Assembly (NCBI GenBank): GCA_965249965.1
Contig: OZ252262.1
Span: forward strand, 2,604,001 to 2,668,000
Source of the DNA: HXMU1420-13 sp965249965
GTDB lineage: Bacteria; Bacteroidota; Rhodothermia; Balneolales; Balneolaceae
DNA length: 64,000 bases
Direction: 5' to 3'
A model generated the notes under the pieces. It had not been told where the DNA came from, did no database searches, and saw nothing but the letters and a program-made list of their open reading frames with translations. Positions 52,519-59,980 of this stretch are shown in pieces (the first letter of the stretch is position 1; each line of letters starts with the position of its first letter). Made by a program: the position numbers and the translations under genes.

Positions 52519-53103
52519 ATGCTGAAGTATATACTAGTTGGTATATTAGCAATGTTAGGTTATTACGCGTGGACATTCTACCCTGTATCACATGGCCCAG
52601 GAGTTGTCGCTCCCGATAAACCAAAAATATCCTATACCGCATGGGATAAACCCTTTACTTTTAAAGGAAGTACACTTACACCAATTAAAGATTACTCTGC
52701 CACCGTTAGAGTATTAGGTCAAAAAAGATACTTTTTTGATGCTAAAAAAGATCTAGCTCCGGTTGATCTTGTAATTGGTTGGAATGAAATGTCTGATGAA
52801 AGAAATCTCGAATTTGTACAAGTTTCATTAAAAGGCCGGTCATTTCAATTAAACTATACAAAACCACCTATCAAAGATTCCAGAATGTATAACCAAATGG
52901 AACATTTGCATTTGATTCCATCAACAAGAGAAATTGAAAAAACCATCTCTTGGTTAAGAGCTGGAACAATTTTAGCTATTAAGGGAAAAGTAGTAAATGT
53001 AGAATCGACAATTGACTATGATTGGAATTCTGAGATCCTTTTAACTAATGATGCTGAGACAAAAAAACTCATATTATGGGTAGAATCTGTAGAGGTTCAA
53101 TAA
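52519..53103 (+). CDS. conserved hypothetical membrane-anchored protein
   Basis: A 194-residue protein: one N-terminal helix (about 3-20) and a periplasmic or outer-facing domain. Distinctive segments are SHGPGVVAPDKP, FTFKGSTLTPIKDYSATVRVLGQKRYF, LAPVDLVIGWNEMSD and HLHLIPSTREIEKTI. I recall the GPG-V-APD and LAPVDL-GWxxMSD blocks in uncharacterised proteins of gamma-proteobacteria, so it is likely a widespread family, but I cannot name it. AAAAAGGA precedes the ATG. Confidence 0.65.
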   Translation: MLKYILVGILAMLGYYAWTFYPVSHGPGVVAPDKPKISYTAWDKPFTFKGSTLTPIKDYSATVRVLGQKRYFFDAKKDLAPVDLVIGWNEMSDERNLEFVQVSLKGRSFQLNYTKPPIKDSRMYNQMEHLHLIPSTREIEKTISWLRAGTILAIKGKVVNVESTIDYDWNSEILLTNDAETKKLILWVESVEVQ

Positions 53104-53196
53104 AATTATACAAAAAACCACCTTTTAACTTGAATTGAACCGAAATATGCACGTTATTTTAAGTGCTTTGTTTACGGGTCAGAAAAAGTAATCGTT

Positions 53197-53439
53197 ATGT
53201 CGTCGAAAAAAGTTGGTACTGTAAAGTGGTTCCATAACATCAAAGGTTATGGTTTTATTAATTCTGATACAGATGAAGAAATTTTTGTGCACTACAGCGA
53301 AATAAACGCTGATGGTTTTAAAAAACTTAAACGTGGCGAAAAAGTTGAATTTGTATTAGATACGGGTGATAAAGGTCTTCTTGCTAGAGATGTAACTTTA
53401 TTAGGTGAAGAAGAAATGCAAGATCCAGATATCTTTTAA
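53197..53439 (+). CDS. cold-shock domain protein
   Basis: An 80-residue CspA-like protein with RNA-binding RNP1 (KGYGFINS) and RNP2 (EIFVHYSEI). The opening VGTVKWFHNIKGYG has FHNIKG where most relatives have FN-x-KG, so one position is changed. It has a short acidic tail. A leader of about 90 bases may carry cold-responsive structure, which I cannot show. Four bases separate it from the following membrane gene. Confidence 0.9.
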   Translation: MSSKKVGTVKWFHNIKGYGFINSDTDEEIFVHYSEINADGFKKLKRGEKVEFVLDTGDKGLLARDVTLLGEEEMQDPDIF

Positions 53440-53442
53440 TTC

Positions 53443-53769
53443 ATGCCTGTCTGGATTAAAGACACTCTGATTGATCTTATTTCTCTTACACTCGTTGTTA
53501 TTTATTCAATAACACAGAATAATGTTATTGAAATAGTACTATGGATATACACAGCTCTTCTACTAATTGGAAAAATACTTTACTTCACATTTCCTTATCT
53601 GAAGAAAAAAGCTCAGAAATCTAGAGTGCCAGACAGTTTTTATCACTTAATCTATTTTTTAACTGTTCTAGCTCTAATTTTTTCAACTAATTTTTATTTA
53701 ACGGCAGTTTGGGCAATAATTTGGATTCTTTCCTCATTACCAAAGGTGTTAGATTCAAATTCTAAGTAG
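53443..53769 (+). CDS. small membrane protein of unknown function
   Basis: A 108-residue protein with about four hydrophobic segments (residues 9-23, 30-48, 65-81, 85-100) and basic loops (FPYLKKKAQKSR). No family recognised. It follows the cold-shock gene by three bases and precedes the PagL-like gene by nine, so it is probably part of that transcript. Confidence 0.55.
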   Translation: MPVWIKDTLIDLISLTLVVIYSITQNNVIEIVLWIYTALLLIGKILYFTFPYLKKKAQKSRVPDSFYHLIYFLTVLALIFSTNFYLTAVWAIIWILSSLPKVLDSNSK

Positions 53770-53778
53770 CTTTTATTT

Positions 53779-54387
53779 ATGACCTCATCACTAATAAGAA
53801 TTGCATGTATTTGTTTTATTCTTTTCTCAACCAATCTGTTTGCACAACAATTTGAACTTAATAACGATCAATATTTCGAAGTAAAGACCGCCTATTCCCC
53901 AAGTTCAATGATCTTTCTTGGGAAAACACCTGATACCCAAACGTATTTTACATCGATAGAATATGGAAAACGAATAAATACATTATCCAATAATTTGAAC
54001 CTATATGTAACACGTTCAGTAGTTCCTTTTGCTGAGTTTGTATATCCAAAAAGAGATAATGGCAATGTTGAAGATGTGGTTTATGGGTTTGGATTTTCCC
54101 CTTTAGGCTATCTTGCTAATTACCCTACTCAATGGGGTGCTTTTTATTCCGGTGTTTCAGGAGGCTTTATGTTGATTAATAAAACTTTCCCAACCGACAA
54201 AGGGCGCAGATTTAATTATACTTTTGACATAAAATTTGGCATAGAAAAAACAATTTATCCAAATACCTCCCTATCTTTAGGTTATCGATTTCATCATATT
54301 TCAAATGCTCAAACGGGGAGTCAAAATCCCGGAATCGATTCAAATTTCTTATTTATCAGTTTAAAATATTTTAACCATGCCCATTAA
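53779..54387 (+). CDS. PagL-like acyloxyacyl hydrolase (lipid A 3-O-deacylase family)
   Basis: A 202-residue outer-membrane barrel with signal peptide ending LFAQ. The C-terminal YRFHHISNAQTGSQNPGIDSN matches the PagL family active-site block in which the His and the following Ser form the catalytic pair. In known cases the enzyme removes a 3-O acyl chain from lipid A. Residues FTSIEYGKRI and SGGFMLINK provide strand patterns. It overlaps the next gene by 11 bases. Confidence 0.85.
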   Translation: MTSSLIRIACICFILFSTNLFAQQFELNNDQYFEVKTAYSPSSMIFLGKTPDTQTYFTSIEYGKRINTLSNNLNLYVTRSVVPFAEFVYPKRDNGNVEDVVYGFGFSPLGYLANYPTQWGAFYSGVSGGFMLINKTFPTDKGRRFNYTFDIKFGIEKTIYPNTSLSLGYRFHHISNAQTGSQNPGIDSNFLFISLKYFNHAH

Positions 54388-54901
54388 TGCTGTAATTAAT
54401 ACATCGAAAGGTATTATTAACCTTGAACTTTTCGATTCAGAGACCCCTAAAACCGTCGCAAACTTTGTAAATCTAGCTCAACGTGGTTACTACGATGGTT
54501 TAAAATTTCACCGTGTTATCAACGACTTTATGATTCAAGGTGGCTGCCCTAACGGGATTGGAAATGGTGGCCCGGGATACATGTTTGAAGACGAATTTGT
54601 AGCAGATTTAAAACATGATGGTCCAGGTGTTTTATCGATGGCAAATGCTGGCCCAGGTACTAATGGCAGTCAGTTTTTCATTACACATATTGAAACGCCT
54701 TGGTTAGATGGTCGCCATACTGTATTCGGAAAAATCATCTCCGCCGAAGATCAGAATGTAGTTAATTCAATTGTTCAGGGTGACACTATTGAGACAGTAA
54801 AAATCGAAGGAGACGCTGCAGAGTTGATTTCAGGCGTTCCTGAAGTAGCAATGTGGAATGAAGCTTTAGATGAAAAATTTGATGGATTAAAACCAGCTTA
54901 A
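54377..54901 (+). CDS. cyclophilin-type peptidylprolyl isomerase
   Basis: A 174-residue cytoplasmic-type cyclophilin without signal peptide. The core is DGLKFHRVINDFMIQGGCPNGIGNGGPGYMFEDEF, then SMANAGPGTNGSQFFIT and LDGRHTVFGKI, which together include the catalytic Arg, Phe, Gln, Trp-equivalent and His positions. It assists folding by rotating Xaa-Pro bonds. Confidence 0.93.
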   Translation: MPINAVINTSKGIINLELFDSETPKTVANFVNLAQRGYYDGLKFHRVINDFMIQGGCPNGIGNGGPGYMFEDEFVADLKHDGPGVLSMANAGPGTNGSQFFITHIETPWLDGRHTVFGKIISAEDQNVVNSIVQGDTIETVKIEGDAAELISGVPEVAMWNEALDEKFDGLKPA

Positions 54902-54902
54902 A

Positions 54903-55721
54903 ATGCTTGGTTTCGGAAACTCAACCCCGGGTAAAGGTTGGAAGAAAAAACTATTTGTAGTCATTTTTGGGGCGGACACAAGGTGGGGTAGGTTTTTTGA
55001 TATTTTCCTGATACTTGCAATTACGGCCAGTGTATTGGTCGTAATGCTTGATTCTATCTCATCGCTTAGAGCAGAATACGGAGAGTTTTTTAAAACATCC
55101 GAATGGTTCTTTACCATATTATTCACTGTTGAATATGTATTAAGAATTATTGCAGTAAAACAACCTAGAAAGTACATATTCAGTTTTTTTGGAGTTATCG
55201 ATCTGCTCGCTATTGTTCCCACTTACATCAGTCTTTTTCTACCTGGCACAGAGTATCTCATTGCTATACGGGTTTTAAGAATCCTTCGGGTTTTTCGAGT
55301 TCTAAAACTAGTAAAATATCTTAACGAAGCGGAGTATATCAATAAAGCATTAATTGCCAGCCGCAGAAAAATATTCGTTTTTTTGTTTGCAGTATTTATG
55401 ATCGCAATCTTTGCAGGGTCTATTGTATATGTAGTTGAAGGACAGGAAAATGGTTTTACAAGTATCCCAATTAGTATATACTGGGCCATAGTTACCCTTT
55501 CTACAGTTGGATATGGCGATATCATCCCTGTAACACCATTGGGGCAACTTGTATCTGCTATCATTATGATCTTAGGCTATGCAATTATAGCTGTGCCAAC
55601 CGGAATTGTAAGTTATGAAATGGCACGAATGCAACGTATTCCAAGGGTATGTAGCAAATGCAAGTTCTCAGATCATGATTTCGATGCTGAGTTTTGCAAA
55701 ATCTGTGGATCAGAATTATAA
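54903..55721 (+). CDS. voltage-gated-type potassium channel with C-terminal zinc ribbon
   Basis: A 272-residue six-helix ion-transport protein. The S4 region RVLRILRVFRVLKLVK (123-138) carries regularly spaced arginines, and the pore loop has STVGYGD (200-206), the K+ filter. S1-S6 are recognisable at about 32-50, 69-85, 92-114, 120-140, 156-178 and 213-238. The C-terminal 25 residues carry a four-cysteine ribbon: Cys250-x2-Cys253 and Cys265-x2-Cys268. Function: K+ conduction; the ribbon may bind zinc or report redox. It begins one base after the cyclophilin stop. Confidence 0.88.
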   Translation: MLGFGNSTPGKGWKKKLFVVIFGADTRWGRFFDIFLILAITASVLVVMLDSISSLRAEYGEFFKTSEWFFTILFTVEYVLRIIAVKQPRKYIFSFFGVIDLLAIVPTYISLFLPGTEYLIAIRVLRILRVFRVLKLVKYLNEAEYINKALIASRRKIFVFLFAVFMIAIFAGSIVYVVEGQENGFTSIPISIYWAIVTLSTVGYGDIIPVTPLGQLVSAIIMILGYAIIAVPTGIVSYEMARMQRIPRVCSKCKFSDHDFDAEFCKICGSEL

Positions 55722-55785
55722 AATAATCGAAACATTTTTTTGATAAAGAAGTATTCAGTTCCGAATCAACAAACTAGTTCTGGTT

Positions 55786-57261
55786 ATGAAAAAATTCGGC
55801 TTTTGGGTAATTCTACTAATTCTAATCCCAGTTTTCACTTCAAATACTCAAGCTCAAGATTATTACGACGAACTTGAATACCGTCGCTGGCGTGTTACTT
55901 TGTTCCCTCCTATCTCAACGAATGGAACAAACGCAGTAGACTACACCGCTCGTCGATCCATTAATTTGATTGGTGGATATCATGGTGCATTGGATGGTTG
56001 GGAAGTTGGTTTACTCTTTAATGCTACTAAGTATTACACAGCCGGGTTTCAATTAGCAGGTGGTGTTAATTACTCACAAGGCGATTTAGATGGTTTTAAT
56101 GTAGCCGGACTTGCAAACATTTCAAGAGGATCGATGGCTGGAGTTCAAGTTGCCGGCATAGGAAATTTCAGTAAAGAAGCTATTGAAGGTCTTCAAGCGG
56201 CCGGGCTTTTTAATGCTGCATCCAAAAACATCTCAGGTTTGCAAGCAGCAGGAATTGGAAATAGCAGTTTAAATGATGTTGAAGGACTCCAGGCTGCCGG
56301 CATTTTTAACTCCTCTCGCGGTGATATTTCTGGGCTACAAGCTGCAGGTGTATTTAATTTTGCTGCTAGCGATGTAGAAGGTCTACAAGCGGCAGGAGTA
56401 CTAAATTTTGCAGGGGATGATATTGAAGGGTTGCAAGCTGCAGGTGTGGGTAATATTGCGCTTGGTTCAATAGAAGGTTTACTAGCATCTGGGTTTTTTA
56501 ATGTAGCTAAAGAAAATGTTTCAGGCTTAGTATTTTCAGGTGGAATAAATGTGGCTAAGGAAATTGAAGGAATGGCCGTTGCCGGAATAGGTAACTTTTC
56601 TGAAGAATTAATGGGGCTTCAATTTGCTGGCGTTAATTTTGCAAAAAAGGCTACCGGCTTACAAATTGGAATACTTAACATCGCCAAGGAATTTGAAGGC
56701 GCGCCTATTGGCGTTCTAAGTTTGTACGGAAATGGGCGGCACAATATAGACGCAAGATTCAGTGACGCCGGATTTGTTGACTTCTCTCTTACTACAGGAA
56801 CGCACCGGGTGTACAACATGGCTATGATCGGCTACAATACAGCACTTGACAGAGATGTTTACCGCATTGGATTTGCCGTTGGATTAGAAAAGAATATTCA
56901 AGATTCCTTTGAAAAAATGGAGAGCACTACCCTGTTTGTAAATCAAGAGTTTAGCGTACACCATATGTTTAAAAATGATTGGGACAAAACACTCAACTTT
57001 ATCTATTCTTATAAATATATGGTGGGAAATCGATTCGGAAATGGACTTTCGCTTTATGGCGGACCTAGTATAAATATGCAGGTTACCAGAGTGAATGAAG
57101 CAAACGATTACAGCTGGTATAGTGTCTGGTCGCCAGAAAGAAAAGGTCGAGAATACCAATTCTGGGTTGGATTCACCGTTGGATTACGTGTCTTCAAACA
57201 GAAGAATTTACCTCTTCTCGATGATGAATTTGATGGATGGGAAGGTCGATGGGATTGGTAA
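55786..57261 (+). CDS. LA_2272-family surface repeat protein
   Basis: A 491-residue exported protein with signal peptide ending TQAQ. Residues about 103-306 form a solenoid-like array of 16-residue repeats centred on GLQAAG(V/I/L)xN(F/S); the first and last two to three repeats are degenerate. It resembles the Leptospira LA_2272 surface-repeat family. The final 180 residues are beta-rich with many aromatics, like an outer-membrane barrel or stalk. Function unknown; surface adhesion or assembly of a matrix is plausible only. Confidence 0.8.
   Translation: MKKFGFWVILLILIPVFTSNTQAQDYYDELEYRRWRVTLFPPISTNGTNAVDYTARRSINLIGGYHGALDGWEVGLLFNATKYYTAGFQLAGGVNYSQGDLDGFNVAGLANISRGSMAGVQVAGIGNFSKEAIEGLQAAGLFNAASKNISGLQAAGIGNSSLNDVEGLQAAGIFNSSRGDISGLQAAGVFNFAASDVEGLQAAGVLNFAGDDIEGLQAAGVGNIALGSIEGLLASGFFNVAKENVSGLVFSGGINVAKEIEGMAVAGIGNFSEELMGLQFAGVNFAKKATGLQIGILNIAKEFEGAPIGVLSLYGNGRHNIDARFSDAGFVDFSLTTGTHRVYNMAMIGYNTALDRDVYRIGFAVGLEKNIQDSFEKMESTTLFVNQEFSVHHMFKNDWDKTLNFIYSYKYMVGNRFGNGLSLYGGPSINMQVTRVNEANDYSWYSVWSPERKGREYQFWVGFTVGLRVFKQKNLPLLDDEFDGWEGRWDW
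56092..56703 (+). repeat. array of 48-base (16-residue) coding repeats
   Basis: Thirteen or so repeats; the seven from residue 135 to 246 are exactly 16 residues each with no gap, six of them holding GLQAAG. The outer units vary by one or two residues. This periodicity marks a regular beta-helix-like structure. Confidence 0.85.
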
Positions 57262-57327
57262 TACAAAATAAATAACAATGAAATTTGTTACTTATTTGTG
57301 ATGATTGAAATCTCGGGGATTGGTAAC

Positions 57328-57363
57328 TATCAGGAAAAGGTTAAAAAGAAAAAATACCTGATA
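57328..57363 (+). promoter_or_regulatory. inverted repeat enclosing the msrB ribosome site
   Basis: TATCAGG (57328-57334) and CCTGATA (57357-57363) are perfectly complementary, with a 22-base A-rich loop containing AAAAGG; the right arm ends two bases before the ATG. A hairpin here would cover the ribosome site and could control translation, by a switch or merely by basal structure. Confidence 0.35.
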
Positions 57364-57365
57364 AC

Positions 57366-57926
57366 ATGAAATCTCTATTTATTACTCTTTTTGTTTTCGT
57401 TGGAATTGGTGCAGTATCTAATCAAAACGATGAGCATGACCATCACAGTACTGAATTAACACATGATCATGACTTAGTAGCGCCTATGCAAACTGATACT
57501 GTCCCTACATTCCCTTATCAAAAAACTGAAGCTGAATGGAAAGAAATTCTCAGCTCTACTCAATATCGGATTCTACGTAAGAAAGGCACCGAAATTCCCT
57601 ACATCAACGAATACTTTGATTATAAAGGTGACGGAATTTACGTTTGTGCCGGCTGTGGACAAGAACTGTACGATTCTAAGCACAAATATAAAAGCGGAAC
57701 CGGATGGCCAAGCTATTGGAAGCCTATAAACGATAGTTTAGTGGTTGAACTTGAAGATCGAAGCCTTTTTATGGTGCGAACAGAAATTGTTTGCTCAAAT
57801 TGTGGTGGGCATCTTGGTCATGTTTTTGACGATGGTCCCCGCCCTACCGGTCTTAGATATTGCATGAATTCAGCTGCTTTGAAGTTTATTGACCGCGAAG
57901 AATTTGAAGAACGTGAATCAAACTAA
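57366..57926 (+). CDS. msrB: peptide-methionine (R)-S-oxide reductase, exported form
   Basis: A 186-residue MsrB. After an apparent signal peptide (about 1-18) comes a His/Asp-rich stretch at 21-36 (with DEHDHH and HDHD), then the catalytic domain from about 52. Zinc ligands are Cys94/Cys97 in CAGCG and Cys143/Cys146 in CSNCGG; the catalytic cysteine is Cys166 in RYCMNSAAL. The His-rich segment may bind copper, nickel or zinc. It would repair oxidised methionine in the periplasm. A terminator follows. Confidence 0.9.
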   Translation: MKSLFITLFVFVGIGAVSNQNDEHDHHSTELTHDHDLVAPMQTDTVPTFPYQKTEAEWKEILSSTQYRILRKKGTEIPYINEYFDYKGDGIYVCAGCGQELYDSKHKYKSGTGWPSYWKPINDSLVVELEDRSLFMVRTEIVCSNCGGHLGHVFDDGPRPTGLRYCMNSAALKFIDREEFEERESN

Positions 57927-57955
57927 TTGACTCTTATTAATTACTGTTATTTCTT

Positions 57956-57984
57956 AAGGCGACTCAATCGAGACGCCTTTTTAT
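57956..57984 (+). terminator. rho-independent terminator after msrB
   Basis: AAGGCG pairs with CGCCTT, and inside CTC pairs with GAG around AATC; the stem is followed by TTTAT. It lies about 30 bases past the stop. Confidence 0.8.
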
Positions 57985-57999
57985 ATTTAATCTACTAGT

Positions 58000-58527
58000 A
58001 TGTCAAAACCGGTTTTACTCAAGAAAGCAGAATTCAACCCCAGACTTAAAACTTACCTGAATTTATACGGGATATTTATGATGCTGATTATGCTGATAAC
58101 CATCCCTCTAATTCCTTTTTGGGTAATTATCGCTCCCTTTTTCATCAATAAATATTTTGAACGCTTAGAATGTGAATTAACTACACGATCCCTTCGTTTT
58201 AAAAAAGGATTCATTGTTCAGGTTGAGAAAACAATTCCCTTAGATAAAATTCAGGACCTTACTTTTCGGGAAGGTCCGCTTTTAAAGAAATTCGGGCTAA
58301 GCATTTTAAGAGTGGAAACTGCCGGGAATTCTGCCAGCGCTGCTGCAGATTTAAGTTTGATTGGCATAATTGATGCCCATGAATTTCGACAAATGGTATT
58401 CGATCAGCGAGATAAGGTAACCGATAATACAGCTTCATCCGATTCTCCATCAGAATCAATGGTTGATATCTTAAGTGAGATAAGAGATTCAATTAAATCA
58501 ATAGAACAAAAACTATCTGATAAGTAG
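58000..58527 (+). CDS. bacterial PH-domain (YdbS-like) membrane protein
   Basis: A 175-residue protein: two hydrophobic helices at about 22-50 joined by a turn, then a bPH2 domain (YFERLECELTTRSLRFKKGFIVQVEKTIPLDKIQDLTF, ILRVETAGNS), and an Asp/Ser-rich tail ending in a coiled coil (DILSEIRDSIKSIEQKL). Function of the family is unclear. The tail is longer than in typical members. Confidence 0.8.
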   Translation: MSKPVLLKKAEFNPRLKTYLNLYGIFMMLIMLITIPLIPFWVIIAPFFINKYFERLECELTTRSLRFKKGFIVQVEKTIPLDKIQDLTFREGPLLKKFGLSILRVETAGNSASAAADLSLIGIIDAHEFRQMVFDQRDKVTDNTASSDSPSESMVDILSEIRDSIKSIEQKLSDK

Positions 58528-58544
58528 CACACACTTCATCTAAT

Positions 58545-58586
58545 CTTCATGCGTTAAGCTCATGTTTTAGATGATAAATAGCGCGT
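58545..58586 (+). repeat. leader repeat, copy A (before the first lipoprotein gene)
   Basis: This 42-base leader, starting CTTCATGCGTTAAG and including TCATGTTTTAGATGAT, matches copy B at 59088-59130 except for about six changes, one being a single-base gap. It ends right at the ATG. It implies tandem duplication of leader plus gene, possibly carrying a shared promoter. Confidence 0.7.
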
Positions 58587-59066
58587 ATGAAATTCCGGGC
58601 ATTACTACTTCTTCCACTTTTTCTTTCCTGTTCAATTTTTGAAGCAGATCAGGAAACTTCATTTAATGAAGAACTTATGCTTGGAGAATGGTTTTATGAA
58701 GATTTTGACGGCGATTTTAAATTAATACGCACCGATGATGTTGATACATATGATTTTAATGATTACATCTATTATAAATTTGATGTAAATAGTAAGTGTA
58801 AAATTCTACATCCTCAAAGGCCATTAACCAAAATCGATAATTGTTATTGGTATTTTGTTGAAGGCGCACCCAATCCAAAATTCAAGTTGATGTATACTCG
58901 AAAAGCTTATCAAGCTTATTCCATCAATGAATATGTTGTTACAGATACTCGACACTTGAGTTATTTGTATGATATTGAAAGGTTGACACCCACCAATCTA
59001 TTCTTAAAGCACAATCTTTCGGCTGCTAATGTAGAAACTCGGATATCAGAACCGCATGACCCTTAA
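58587..59066 (+). CDS. tandem small lipoprotein, copy 1
   Basis: A 159-residue predicted lipoprotein (FLSC, Cys15). After the signal the pattern is LGEW(F/I)-x-(D/T)DFDGD, YYKFD, then a conserved Cys-x17-Cys pair (SKCKI...DNCYW) and YDIERL near the end. This arrangement of short beta strands is like small lipocalin-like lipoproteins, but I do not recognise a family. It is the first of three homologues in a row. Confidence 0.65.
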   Translation: MKFRALLLLPLFLSCSIFEADQETSFNEELMLGEWFYEDFDGDFKLIRTDDVDTYDFNDYIYYKFDVNSKCKILHPQRPLTKIDNCYWYFVEGAPNPKFKLMYTRKAYQAYSINEYVVTDTRHLSYLYDIERLTPTNLFLKHNLSAANVETRISEPHDP

Positions 59067-59087
59067 TTAATTCATACTTCATAAACT

Positions 59088-59130
59088 CTTCACACGTTAA
59101 GCCCATGTTTTAGATGATTAATTAGGGCGT
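59088..59130 (+). repeat. leader repeat, copy B (before the second lipoprotein gene)
   Basis: Second copy of the leader described for 58545-58586: CTTCACACGTTAAG, then CCATGTTTTAGATGATTAATTAGGGCGT. The following 57 bases of coding sequence are also clearly alike in both genes. Confidence 0.7.
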
Positions 59131-59565
59131 ATGCATCTTCGGGTTTTACTACTTTTTCCACTTATTCTGTCTTGTTCTATCTTTGAAAATGAACAGGATT
59201 TTGAAATTTACCCGCCAAATATCTTGGGTGAATGGATTCGAACGGATTTTAATGGGGATGCAGAGTTCCAAAAGATTTCAAGCATTGATACTAGTTCGTT
59301 CAAGAATTACATCATATATGAATTTAAAAATGATTATTCCTGTGAAATGAATTCGGGATTGCAAACAACCAATTATTCAATTTTTACAGATTGTGGTTGG
59401 AGTATGTTTGGAGAAGAACCGGATATCTATTTGACAATCCAGTTTTCCATTTTTGATCCCATCTGGCCAAGTACAATTTTTTGGGACTTTTACAAAATTA
59501 CCGAACTATCGGAAGATAGAATTTCACTAAGACAACTGGACTCCAATCACGATAATGATGAATAA
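59131..59565 (+). CDS. tandem small lipoprotein, copy 2
   Basis: A 144-residue homologue of copy 1 with the same lipobox (LILSC, Cys15), LGEWIRTDFNGDAEF, the Cys pair (YSCEM...TDCGW) and YKITELSEDRISLRQL. Divergence is much higher in the middle than at the ends. Its stop lies 10 bases inside copy 3, so the two are translationally coupled. Confidence 0.65.
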   Translation: MHLRVLLLFPLILSCSIFENEQDFEIYPPNILGEWIRTDFNGDAEFQKISSIDTSSFKNYIIYEFKNDYSCEMNSGLQTTNYSIFTDCGWSMFGEEPDIYLTIQFSIFDPIWPSTIFWDFYKITELSEDRISLRQLDSNHDNDE

Positions 59566-59980
59566 ACTAGTTTTATTGGCAATATCTGTAGTCCTAAGTT
59601 GCTCTATCTACAATAGCGAAGATGCAGTAGTTATAGATGAGCGTTTTGCAAACCAAAAATGGATGCACTTAGACTCTTACGAACAATTTACATTGAAGAA
59701 ATACAATTCAAATGAAGCAAATGATGCAGAATATCACATCATTTATGATTTCCGTGAAACTTCAACAAGTAATTGTGCAATTACTCATTCAGAAAGAAAA
59801 AGGAATTATTACCAGCGATGTATTTGGATAATTAAGGGTAATGAAACAGAACAATTTTTCACTCTTCAGTACCAAATTACTGGCGAAAATAATACAACTC
59901 AGAGCTTCAAATATTTTTATGAAATAGAAGAGTTATCGGAAGAATGGTTTAAATTAAAACTCATTCGGCAGTCTTTTTAG
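59555..59980 (+). CDS. tandem small lipoprotein, copy 3
   Basis: A 141-residue homologue with lipobox VVLSC (Cys16), the Cys pair (SNCAI...QRCIW) and YEIEELSEEWFKLKL near the end. It lacks the clear LGEW block (NQKWMHLDSYEQF instead). It overlaps copy 2 at its start and the convergent sodium-symporter gene by 20 bases at its end. An ATG one codon later also fits. Confidence 0.62.
   Translation: MMNKLVLLAISVVLSCSIYNSEDAVVIDERFANQKWMHLDSYEQFTLKKYNSNEANDAEYHIIYDFRETSTSNCAITHSERKRNYYQRCIWIIKGNETEQFFTLQYQITGENNTTQSFKYFYEIEELSEEWFKLKLIRQSF

Noticed and set aside
53104..53196. Promoter in front of the cold-shock gene
   Set aside because: TTG and TATTTTAA are present at a 22-base distance, but the -7 match is poor, so I did not list it.
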